A stretch of DNA of 64,000 nucleotides from Dryocosmus kuriphilus. Its lineage: Eukaryota; Arthropoda; Insecta; Hymenoptera; Cynipidae. The stretch covers positions 183,584,001 through 183,648,000 of the forward strand of contig CM076190.1 in NCBI GenBank assembly GCA_038277395.1, given 5' to 3'. The notes beneath the pieces are model-generated. The model saw only the letters and a program-made list of their open reading frames with translations, had not been told where the DNA came from and did not search any database. The position numbers and the translations under genes are program-made. Numbering within the stretch: the first letter of the stretch is position 1; every line of letters starts with the position of its first letter. This document shows, in pieces, positions 33,178 through 43,097 of this stretch.

Positions 33178-34134
33178 CGAGGTATGTCTGAAAACTATCC
33201 ATCCTGCGTTGATATCTTCGCGTTGGTGCTATTTTTCGTCATCCGGGCCGTGACATCCTTCGCAGTAGTCCCCATTTGATTGAACCACACGCTCCCAGCG
33301 GTGCTTCCACATCTTAAAGCAGTCCTCGAACGCAGATTTTGGAATGGCCTTCAGCTCGCGCGTAGCATTACCCTGAATCGTCTCGATGTTGTCGAACCGC
33401 TTTCCTTTGAGCGCCATTTTCAATTTTGTGATCAACCAAAATTCGCAGGGAGCTATGTCGGGACTTTACGGAGACTGGCGAAGCTGTACAATCTTGTGTT
33501 TCGCCAAGAATTGCTGCACAAAGTTTGATGAATGCGCTGGCGCGTTATCGTGGTGAAGAAGCCAGTCACCGCTTGACCAGAAACGCGGTCGTTTTCTTCT
33601 CATGGCATCACGCAATCTTTTCAGAACTTCAACGTAATATTTTTTGATGATCATCTGATCTCTTGGAGCAAATTCGTAGTGCACAACACCCTCACAATCG
33701 AAAAAAATAATCAGCATTAACTTAGCAGGGCTCCGACTTTGACGTGTTTTTTCGGCCGTGGCTCGTCTGGACGCTTCCACTGTAAAGATTGTTGTTTAGT
33801 TTCAGGATCGCAACCATAAACCCATGATTCCTCACCAGTAATATCCTTCTTAAGGACATTTTCATCATCACTGACCATTTCCAAGTTGTCCTGAGCGATT
33901 TCAGAGCGAAGGTCTTTCTGCTCCGTCGTTTTCAACAGTACACAAATGCGACGAACGAAAAAGCACGTTGGACATAAACACACGCTGCACGCGACCCAAG
34001 GCGTCCGGCCAGTAATTACGGCATTCAGGGAGTTCGTGAGGGTCTACTGGTTACGCACATACCCGGCAGAGGCCGCTGGAGCGCTCTGGCGCGAAGATAT
34101 GAACGCAGTTCGGATAGTTCTCGGGCACACCTCG
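33178..34134 (-). mobile_element. mariner element inserted in the NUMT
   Basis: Inverted ends are CGAGGTATGTCTGAAAACTA and, from the right, CGAGGTGTGCCCGAGAACTA, both followed by TCC. TA flanks both sides (33176-33177 and 34135-34136). At 957 bp it is shorter than a complete mariner (about 1.3 kb), with the transposase N-terminus missing. Confidence 0.93.
33229..33983 (-). pseudogene. mariner transposase, truncated with stops
   Basis: Pieces on the minus strand: 33983-33717 with GEESWVYGCDPET (first catalytic Asp block); 33780-33466 with LLHHDNAPAHSS (second Asp); 33435-33229 with the C-terminal part (KRWE-like HRWERVVQSNGDY). Between the last two the SPxSPDIAPCEFW block (third Asp, DD34D) is split by a stop at the usual Tyr position. 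A frame change lies near 33750. Confidence 0.88.
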
Positions 34135-34310
34135 TATTCTTTACATTCTATTATGCCACTTATTATTTTAATAATAATTTTAATTCATTTAACAAGATTA
34201 CATATGACAGAATCTAATAAGCGTTTAGGGAAAAATATAAATATTTATGAAATTTCCTTCAATATTTATTAAACAATTAAAGATATTCAAGGATTTAATA
34301 TCAATTTAAT
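34135..34310 (+). pseudogene. CYTB: NUMT: cytochrome b fragment, part 3
   Basis: The translation resumes with YSLHSIMPLIILI and IHLTRLHMTESN, matching the cytochrome b helix D/E region, then ISFNIYYTIKDIQGF. Counting the target TA once, the codon series across the mariner (N-R-F-Y-S-L-H) is continuous, which proves the insertion. The match fades after about 34310. The ORF extending left of 34135 is mariner sequence, not cytochrome b. Confidence 0.88.
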
Positions 34311-34445
34311 ATGAAAAATATATTTTTATTATCATCCTTATCATATTGTAACTGTATGTCTTTCAAGTTGAAGGTATTATAGTATCTATTCAAAATATTC
34401 AATATTTATACGAATATCAGTTTAAACATTCGTACCACTAGTGTA

Positions 34446-34598
34446 ATAGTACATTGTGCACCAAGAAACTTAAGTTGGTCATTATACGCCGCGTGCGAGT
34501 TTGCAATACAAGTCGTGGACGAGCGCGAAGCGCGAGGCGAGTATTGCAAACACACAAGGCGTAATGATCAACGCAGTTCCATGGTGCACATTATACTT
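34446..34598. mobile_element. 150-bp palindromic element with GC core
   Basis: TACATTGTGCACCA...GTTGGTCATTATACGCC...GTTTGCAATAC on the left is mirrored on the right (TATAATGTGCACCA...GTTGATCATTACGCC...GTTTGCAATAC on the reverse strand). The centre is GAGCGCGAAGCGCGAG, the same palindrome found in the hairpin-element family. Confidence 0.7.
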
Positions 34599-34744
34599 TA
34601 TAAACCAAGGGTATGATTTACAAGTTTCGTGCCCCCGATTATCATGTATCGTAGGGGAGGTCTGATGTGGCATGTCCAATCGATACAATTCCCTTTTAGA
34701 GTCGGTTAACAAGATTTTTACTGAGCTGGTTGATATTTGCTCGT

Positions 34745-35030
34745 CTGAAAATTTTTGAAATTTGAAATTTTTTTTGAGATTTTAATAATTTTTTTAATTT
34801 TTGAAAATAAAATTTTTTTTGGAAATTTTAATAATTTTTAAAATTTTTAAAAATTTCAAAAATTCTAAAAAATTTCCAAAATTTCTAAAAATTTCAAAAA
34901 TTATTAAAATTTCCAAAAAAATTTTCATTTTTAAAAATTTTCAAAAATTGCTAAAATTTCCAAAAATATTTCAAATTTCAAATTTTTTTTATTTTCAAAA
35001 ATTTCAAAAAAATTTCAAATTTTTCAACCC
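34745..35030. repeat. Simple AT array (AAATTTC/AAATTTTT) ending in a C-run
   Basis: Repeating AAAATTTC and AAAAATTT units with little else; a C-run follows at 35028-35041. The frames inside are repeat-derived. Confidence 0.75.
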
Positions 35031-35104
35031 CCCCCCCCCCCTCATGTACAATACGTATTGCCTCAATGCTCCAATGATACAGAGAACAATAATGGATAGT
35101 GGAT

Positions 35105-35180
35105 AGAGTTGGAAGCAGTACAATAATTACCGCTTTATTGTACAGTACAATAATGAGGCCATTATCGTACTGCTTCCACC
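35105..35180. repeat. Imperfect hairpin, GGAAGCAGTAC arms
   Basis: GGAAGCAGTACAATAAT is mirrored as ATTATCGTACTGCTTCC about 30 bases downstream. It is a short foldback, possibly a very small MITE. Confidence 0.55.
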
Positions 35181-35670
35181 ACTGACCCATAACGCACTAC
35201 TTAAGTAGCTGAAAACAGGCACGTAATACGCGCGAATCATGCCTGCGGTGTATAAAATTACTAATTCAGTCAGCTTAAGCCAGCAGTGTAAAATAAGCTG
35301 AGTCACAGGGATATCCTCTAGCAATCATCCCAGATGGAAAGATTCACAAAATCATCGCACATCAAAGTTCACACACCAACTGACGAATAAACTAACAGGA
35401 AGATCAAAACGCAAATTTACCCATCTCGTTTAAGTCTGCCTTGAGGAACTCTAGTACGAGGCGCGCCACTCGCAGTTCGCACGTGAAAAAAGGAATAGTT
35501 CTGTGCGAGATCAAGAAAAGAAGGCCTGCTGTGGAATCGTGGGAAATTCTTGGAGTAAACTGGACTTTTGAATGGATTACGGTGAGCAGGAAGAGTTTTG
35601 TACGCCGAAAGGTGAGGTAAAAGAGTGAAAGGCAAGAGGAAAGTATAGGAAAACTTTAGAAAGGGAGGGA

Positions 35671-36660
35671 TTGAGTGCGAAGAGTTTAGGGTCGATTGAA
35701 GAATTTGTTAAGAGAAAAAGGGAAGACAGGGAGAGTAATGAGGAGAAGGAAGTACTAGAACTAGAATTAGTAATAAAACAGCAAAAAATGTTTAAGACTC
35801 CGCCAGAAAAATATAGGAAGGAAAAGGAGGAAAATGTAGTGGATGAAACAGACGAAACAGAAGATAAATAATTAGCAAAGATAAGAAAAATAATGATGGA
35901 GGTAATGAGGGGGCACGAAGAAAAGCAGGAGAAAAGGAGGGAGGAAATCAAGCAGGAAATTAGAAGGGAAATGGCTGAGGTTAAAAAAGAGATGAGGAAG
36001 TGGGAAGAGGTAAGGAAAAAGTTAGAAAAAAGGATGCAAGGTTTACAAAAAAAGCTAGAAAAGCAGGAACAGAGTAAAAATAAAATAGAAGAGTTAGAGA
36101 ATAAGATAGGGAATATAGAAAGCTCAAATCAGTACCGTAGAGGGGAAGGGATTGGGAATGTGGAGAATGAAAGGCTGAGAAAATTAGAGAAAAGAATAGA
36201 AGGGAAGGAGAGAGATGAAAGAAAAAGGAATATAGTGGCAAAGGGTTTAAGAGTAGAGGGTAAGGATTTGAAAAAAGGAATGGAGGAAGTGCTAAAAAGG
36301 ATAAAGGCGAATGTTGAAGTAGAGAAAGTAAGAAGAATAGGTAAGGAAGGGGGAAGAGAAGGGCAAATGGTGCTGGTTAAATTGAAGAGCAGGGATGATA
36401 AGTGGGAAGTGATAACTAAGAAAAGAGCGTTATACGGAAAGTGTAGAGAGAATAGAGGATGATTTGACGTGGACAGAAAGGAAGATGCAGTATCAGATAA
36501 GGAAAATAGCGGAAGAAGAAAGAAAGAAGGGAAGAAGAACTTGGATAAAGTACGGAAGATTACAGGTAGATGGGGTGTGGTGGAATTGGGACGAAGAAGG
36601 GGAAAAGATAGTAAAAAACGAGAATTAGGGGGAATGGGAGGGGAGCGGGAGAGTGGAAAA
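35671..36660 (+). pseudogene. Non-LTR ORF1: coiled coil and RRM-like RNA-binding protein
   Basis: One frame runs from about 35671 to 36462 with one in-frame stop at 35869-35871. Residues from about 35893 on form a long heptad-rich Lys/Glu coiled coil. RNIVAKGLRVEG, VRRIG and VLVKLKSRDDKW then fit the RRM-like core of L1-type ORF1 proteins. At about 36455 the frame changes and the C-terminal piece (DDLTWTERKMQYQIR, WWNWDEEGE) continues to 36640. Such proteins bind element RNA. The breaks show this copy is dead. Confidence 0.75.
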
Positions 36661-36672
36661 TAAGAGATATTA

Positions 36673-37480
36673 TGGAAGGGGAAAATAAAAGAAGTGAAGA
36701 AAAAAAGGAATGGAAGATATGCTATTGGAATATAGCAGGTTTGGAAAGAAAGGATAATGAATTTTTGAGAAATTTAAAACAGTGGTAAGTAGTGGTAATG
36801 ACGGAAACGTGGCTAGATGAAAAAGGATGGGAGAGGGTAAAGGGAAGATTGACAAAGGGTTACGTATGGAAGATACAAAATGCAAAGAAGAAGAATAAAA
36901 AAAGGAAGAGCAATGGGAGGAATGGCGATGGGAGTGAGAAAGGGTTTTATGACAGAAATAAGAGACAGGGAGGAGAGGAAGGAAGAAAAAGCAGGAGTAA
37001 TAATGCAGGAGGTGAAGTGGGGAAACGAGAGGTGGAAGATAGTAGGGGTATATATAAACGGGGATATGCAAGGAAAATGGGAGAAGATAAAAGAATTGAT
37101 TTAAGAAAATGAAGAGGTAAGGCTTATAATAGGAGGAGATTTTAATGCAAGAACAGGAGAAGAGGTGGTAGGGAATGGGGGGAAGAGAGAGGAAGGAAAT
37201 CAAAGGACAGGACATTGAACGCGGAAGGAAGGAAAATGCTAAAAGGATTAGAAGAGGTGGGATGGTTTATCTTAAACGGAAATATACAGGGGGATGAGGA
37301 AGGGGAATATACAAGACCAGGAGAAAAAAAAAGGGAACGGTGATTGATTACGTAATAGTGGACGAGGAGGTAAGAGAATTCGTTAAGAAACTAGAGGTAG
37401 GGGAAGATATGGAGTCAGATCATTTCCCAGTGATTGTGACAGTAGAGGGAGAAAAAGGAAGTGAAAATGAGAACAAAAAA
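36673..37480 (+). pseudogene. Non-LTR ORF2: APE endonuclease region
   Basis: The translation in shifting frames gives CYWNIAGL (start of the domain), VMTETWLDEKGW (catalytic Glu), then IIGGDFNARTG, IDYVIVDEEVREF and MESDHFPVIV (the GDFN and SDH catalytic motifs). At least three frame breaks (near 36787, 36900 and 37105) separate them. Confidence 0.85.
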
Positions 37481-37659
37481 GAAACAAAGGTAAAATGAAC
37501 AAACAGAGGGGATTGGTCAATGGAAGGAAAGGAACAATTCAGGGAAAGGATAAAGAATATGAAAATGTGTGAGGGTAATGTAAACGAAGAAATGGACATA
37601 ATGATAGGAAAGATAAAAAGAGTATTAGAGGGAACAAGTAAAAAGGAAAGGAGGAAAGA

Positions 37660-39090
37660 AGGAGGAAGAAATGGATGGACCTGAAGACAGCGTTTGACTC
37701 ACTGGATCGAGAAGAAATAAGAAAGGTTATGGTGAAAAAGGGGATAAGAGAGGGGTTAAGAAAGAGAGTATCAGAAATTTTTAGAGAGACAAAAAGTAGG
37801 GTAAAGATAGCAGAGCAGGTAGGAGATAGTTTCTGGTTGACAAGAGGAGTGAGACAAGGGTGCCCACTGAGCCCGCTGCTATTTAATACATTAATCTCAG
37901 ACTTGGAAGAACAAATGAGGAAGAAAGGTTGGGGAGGAGTTAGGATTGGGAGTGAAAGGGTTTATACACTGGCCTGTGCGGAAGATTTGATCGTGATGGC
38001 AGAGGAAGAAGAAGGGATGTCAGGATTAATCACAGGATTGGAAAAATATCTGGATAGGAAAAAGCTGAAGTTAAATTAAGAAAAGACAAAGATAATGAGG
38101 TTTAGAAAAGGAGGGGGAAGAAAAAAGTATGGAGTGGGAGGTGGAAGGGAATAAACATAGAAGAGGTAAAGGAGTTTAAATATTTCGGGTATGCAGTACA
38201 GAATAATGGAGATCATAGAGCGCATATGAGAGAAAGGATAAAGAAAGCGGCAGGGGTAATGAAACAGATATGGGGCATAGGGAAAAGAAGATTCAAGAAA
38301 GATTGGGAAAGAAGAATGTGGCTATTTGATACACTCGTATGGCCGGTATTAGGATATGGAGCAGAGATATGGGGATGGAAGGAAAGGGAGGAGATTGAAA
38401 GGTTACAAGAGAGGTATATACGATGGACGCTAGGGGTAGATTGGAGAACGCCTGGATATATGGTGAGAGAAGAAGCGCAAGGGGGAAATTGTGTATTAAA
38501 GCAGTGAAGAGGGCATGGGAATTTGAGGAGAAGTTGAGAGAGGGAAGGGGTGGGGAGTTGGCGATAAAGTGTTTGAGGGAAGTGGAAGAGAGGAGAGGGT
38601 GGAGAATGGAATTGTCGAGATGGGAAGAAGAAAGAAAGGAGTTTCTTAGAGATAGAAGTATAAGAGAGGGGTCAGGGGTAAACTTTGAAGAAGTGGAGAG
38701 AAAGGCTAGGGAAAGACAATTAATATAAAGATGGGAGATGATTGAGAGATCAAATTATAATAAATGGTATAAGATGATAAAACAGGAAGGATGACCAAAG
38801 TATTTAAGAAAGGGGTGCGGAGAGAAAAGATGGATAAGAATAGGAAGATTAAGATTGGTTAACGAAGTAAGGGAGGGGATGTACTGGGAAAAAAGGAGAA
38901 CAGAGAATGCAGATTATGTAAATGGGAAGAGGAAACATGGGAGCATGTATGGGATGGATGTAGAAGAGGAAATGAAGATAAAGGAAGCTGGCAGGAAAAT
39001 GTGGGTAAGATTTTAGGAGAGGAAGGTATGGGGGAAGAATGGATGAAAGAATTGGAAGGGGCTAGAGGAATGAGTGAAGAGAAGTGAAAG
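37660..39090 (+). pseudogene. Non-LTR ORF2: reverse transcriptase and C-terminal knuckle
   Basis: The frame at 37675-38079 contains DLKTAFDSLDRE (first Asp), RGVRQGCPLSPLLFN and ACAEDLIVMAEE. The usual YADD is CAED here, replacing a catalytic Asp with Glu, so this copy is inactive even apart from frameshifts. 38226-38728 carries the thumb and C-terminal region (GYGAEIWGW, LQERYIRW). Near 38915-38965 CRLCKWEEETWEHVWDGC forms a CX2CX8HX4C zinc knuckle. The RT fingers before DLKTAFD are shortened. Confidence 0.85.
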
Positions 39091-39366
39091 TGTAAGGAAC
39101 GGAAGTCTCATAGAAAGGTATAATTTGTAATTAGATATAAGAATAGTATAAGCAAATTAAGATAAGTTTAAGAAATGGAGCGCACAGTCGCTCGATGTAG
39201 AAGTCAATATGTAGAGGTAAAATAGTGTAAGGTAAAAATAATGTAAATAATAAGTGTAAGAATAATATAGTCATAGATAGATATATAGCAAAAGATGTAT
39301 GATTGAAACGGAGGCATGTAAACCCTTAGGGGACACATTATGAATAAAGAAGAACTATTATTAAGA

Positions 39367-39590
39367 TATTCAGTTATTTAAAATTTTCGTTATTAGTTTA
39401 AAAACATTTTTTAAAATTAAAATTTGTATCAACTCTGAATATTGAGAAATGATGTTATGTCTCACCACATTCAGAGTTTAATTGTATCGTAAAAATTTTA
39501 TTAAAAAAAAATTTTTGATATAAACTAATCTATTAAAGAAATTTTGTAAGGTTTTTATATATATTATTAAGTTTCTCAGTTTCTACTATT
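39367..39590. other. AT-rich, with a 10-bp hairpin
   Basis: AACTCTGAAT at about 39431 and its inverse ATTCAGAGTT at about 39468 could form a hairpin. This is downstream of the Penelope fragment on its own strand and could be part of its 3' tail. Confidence 0.35.
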
Positions 39591-39599
39591 TTAATTAAA

Positions 39600-39965
39600 T
39601 TAAAATATGGAGATTCTTTTTTTGATAAACATCATTACTGCAATTAGTCTTTTATTTAAATTTTTTTCTTTGTGTAAAATTTCAACGTTATTCCAATCCA
39701 TATCATAGCCTGTCGTAATTCTGTGTTCCGAAATAACCGATAGATCTTGTGTTATATTATTTTTGTGTTCGCAAATTCTCTTTGATAGATTTCTCTTAGT
39801 TTGTCCTATGTAACATCTATTGCAGTTTGAACATTTATTCTTGTAGACAACATTTATCTCTTCCCTAATTTCCAACTTATCCTTGCCAGTTTTTTATATT
39901 TTTGGATAAGTTCTCTTTAATATCTTCTGCTACTTTTATATCCTATTTCCTTAACATCCTAACCA
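39600..39965 (-). pseudogene. Penelope-like element, GIY-YIG endonuclease fragment
   Basis: The frame 39875-39600 reads NVVYKNKCSNCNRCYIGQTK, then LSKRICEHKNN, SVISEHR and WNNVEILHKEKNLNKRL. This is the C-terminal GIY-YIG endonuclease of Penelope-like retroelements, here with VVY/YIG as the name-giving motif and the CxxC insertion. In the upstream 90 bases the preceding linker can be followed through frame breaks. The reverse transcriptase is absent, so only the 3' end of an element is present (5'-truncated). Confidence 0.88.
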
Positions 39966-40003
39966 ATTTTCCATTCAAATCATCAATATTATTGTCTATT
40001 TTT

Positions 40004-40800
40004 ACATTCTCATCTCAATGAGGAGGTATGTATTAGTTTTATGTGAAAACTGACTTTCGCGGATTTCATCAAATCTCCACGTTTTGAGACCCTCTGAGTG
40101 AGAAAAAACTACTTTTACGACGGTGTCTGTCTGTCTGCTGTCGTTGTCATCGTCATACGTTCTTACGATAACTTTTGAAGGACTAGTCAGATTGGATTGC
40201 GCTTTGGTATACTTCTTTAAGGCGTAAAAAGTAAGGACGAGTTCGTTAACCAGCAGTTTTTTACTAGTGGTTATGGTTTTATCCATCAAAAACTGTTTTC
40301 ACAAAATCAAAAAATCCATTTTCCGGCTAAACTATGCGAGATACAAAAAACCAGTAGAGAGTAAAAATGTTCATCTTAAAAAAATCTACAAATTTTGCTT
40401 CAACCATATTTTATAAAATGCACGGTTTTTGTTTTAATCGAGAGAAAACGTTATTAAAAATAAAAAATCTCAAGATACGGAAAAAGATGATAGTGAACAA
40501 AGTTGTTCAACTCAAAAAGACCTACAAGTTTGCTCTCAATCATTTTTTTTGAACGGACGCATAGTTTTTGAGTTATTTGTGAAATATATTATTAAATACA
40601 AACTAATCCACTTTTTCAACAAAACTATGCGAGATGCATACGGGAAAATAATAACAAGCAGAATTGTTCACCTTAAATAGATCTTAAAATTCGCTTAAAA
40701 TTATTTTTTGATCCAACGTATAGTTTATTCATGAAACGTGTAAGAGTTGTTTTAATCAGAAAATATACTATTATAAAGCTAATAAGAAAATTATTAAAAG
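40004..40800 (+). mobile_element. Helitron2-like unit, hairpin end missing
   Basis: It starts ACATTCTCATC at 40004-40014, carries the antisense frame (40289-40002) and several ~154-bp modules, then loses similarity before the GC hairpin. It abuts another terminal fragment, tail to tail. Confidence 0.7.
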
Positions 40801-40890
40801 TTATTGAAAAATCTGCCCCCTACTCAAGCGCATTCTCCTCACGTTTCTCATGCTTACCAGGCGATTAAAGCATATTAGCAAAATTTGACA
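40801..40890 (-). mobile_element. Terminal fragment of the second hairpin-element subfamily
   Basis: AAAATCTGCCCCCTACTCAA and GCGCATTCTCCTCACG match, in opposite orientation, the fragment at 6190-6274. After about 80 bases it merges into the AT-rich array. Confidence 0.55.
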
Positions 40891-43059
40891 AAGATTTTAC
40901 ATTGATTAAAAAACTTCCACAAAGATTTTTAGCAGACTTCGAAAAGATTTCAAAATATATCAAAGACTTCAAAAAATTTCAAAAAATCTCAAAATATTTC
41001 AAAAATATCAAGGATTTCACATGATTTCACAAAGACTTCAAAATATTTCAAATATTTCAAAAGACTTGAAAGAATTGAAAGACTTCACAAGAATTTCAAA
41101 GTTTTTAAAACATTTCAAAGTTTTAAAAAAATTGAAAAATATTTTAAAAAGATTACAAACAAATTAAAAAATTTCACACATATTAAAAAATATTTTAAGT
41201 ACTTCAAAGCACTATAGAAAGATTTTGCAAAAGCTTTAAACAGATTTCGCAAAGATTTAAAAGATTTCACAAAGAATTCAAATATTGGAAAATGTTTCAA
41301 AATACTTTAGAAAGACTCCGCAAGAATTTCAAAGTTTTTAAAATATTTCAAAGTTTTAGAAAAATTGAAAAATATTCTACAAAGATTTCAAACACACTAA
41401 AAAATTTCAAAAATATTAAAAAATATTTCAAGTGTTTCGAAGCACTTTAGAGAGACATTACAAACATTTCAAACAGATTTCGCAAAGATTTCACAAAGAA
41501 TTCAAATATTTAAAAATATTTCAGAAGATTTTAGAAATACTTCGCAAAAATTTGAAAGATTTTAAAACATTTCAACGATTTCGAACTTATTAAAAATATT
41601 TCAAAAGATTTCACAAAGATTTTAAACTGACTAACAAAATTTCACAAAGATTTTAAACAGATTTCAAAAAGATTTCAAAATATATAAAAGATTTTTAAAA
41701 ATTTCAAACAATTTCAAAATATTGCAAAAATATCAAGGATTCGAAAAGATTTCACAAAGATTTCAAAATATTTCAAACGACTTGAAAGAATTGAAAGACT
41801 TCACAAGAATCTCAAAGTTTTTAAAATATTTCAAAGTTTTAGAAAAATTGGAAAATAGTTTACAAAGATTTCAAACAGATTGAAAAATTTCACAAATATT
41901 AAAAAATATTTCAAGTATTTCAAAGCACTTTAGAAAGACCTTACAAACATTTCAAACAGATTTCGCAAAGATTTGAAAAGATTTCACAAAGATTTCAAAA
42001 TACTTCAAAAGACTTGAAAGAATTGAAAGACTCCACAAAAATTTCAAAGATTTAAAAATATTTCAAAGCTTTAGAAAAATCTTAAAAATGTTTTACAAGG
42101 ATTTCAAAGAGATTAAAAAAATTTCACAAACATTAAAAAATATTTCAAGTATTTCAAAGCACTATAGAAAGACTTTACAAAAACTTTAAACCGATTTCGC
42201 AAAGATTTCAAAGCTTTCACAAAGAATTCAAATATTGGGGAATGTTTCAAAATACTTTAGAAGGACTTTACAAAAATTTCGAAGATTTTAAGATATTTCA
42301 AAGTATTAGAAAAATTTGAAAAATATTTCACAAAGATTAAAAATTATTTCAAGTATTTCAAAGCACTTTAGAAAGTCTTTACAGAAATTTTAAACGAATT
42401 TCGCAAAGATTTTACAAAAAATTCAAATATTTGAAAATATTCCAAAAGATTTTAGAAATACTTCACAAAAATTTGAAAGATTTTAGAACATTTCAAAGAT
42501 TTCAAACTGTTTAAAAATATTTCAAAAGATTTCACAAAGATTTTAAACTGATTAAAAAAATTTCACAAACATTAAAAAATATTTCAAGTATTTCAAAGCA
42601 CTATAGAAAGACTTTACAAAAACTTTAAACAGATTTCGCAAAGATTTCAAAGCTTTCACAAAGAATTCAAATATTGGGGAATGTTTCAAAATACTTTAGA
42701 AGGACTTTACAAAAATTTCGAAGATTTTAAGATATTTCAAAGTATTAGAAAAATTTGAAAAATATTTCACAAAGATTAAAAATTATTTCAAGTATTTCAA
42801 AGCACTTTAGAAAGCCTTTACAGAAATTTTAAACGAATTTCGCAAAGATTTTACAAAGAATTCAAATATTTGAAAATATTCCAAAAGATTTTAGAAATAC
42901 TTCACAAAAATTTGAAAGATTTTAGAACATTTCAAAGATTTCAAACGGTTTTAAAAATATTTCAAAAGATTTCACAAAGATTTTAAACTGATTAAAAAAA
43001 TTTCACAAAGATTTTAAACAGATTTCGAAAAGATTTCAAAATTTATCATACCATCAGAG

Positions 43060-43097
<38 letters not shown>

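Larger units (their letters stand above)
35425..39366 (+). mobile_element. Non-LTR retrotransposon, two-ORF type, decayed
   Basis: A strongly purine-rich plus strand carries ORF1 (coiled coil plus RNA-binding region), then an APE endonuclease, reverse transcriptase and a C-terminal zinc knuckle. It ends with GAATAAAGAAGAACTATTA, a polyadenylation-like signal and short ATT tail. No single frame spans ORF2, and the sequence between endonuclease and RT is shortened. The style (long Glu/Lys/Arg-rich protein) is like elements I know from ants and wasps. The clade is not assigned. The 5' boundary is approximate. Confidence 0.88.

Noticed and set aside
33946..34272. 108-residue plus-strand frame as a gene
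   Set aside because: It is mariner antisense sequence fused to the cytochrome b NUMT.
35577..35951. Serine/phenylalanine-rich minus-strand frame
   Set aside because: It is the antisense of the purine-rich ORF1 of the non-LTR element.
35671..36462. Lys/Glu-rich coiled-coil protein as a host gene
   Set aside because: It is followed by endonuclease and reverse transcriptase in the standard non-LTR order and contains an in-frame stop.
39431..39480. Hammerhead ribozyme next to the Penelope fragment
   Set aside because: A 10-bp hairpin is present, but the conserved CTGATGA and GAAA cores are not.
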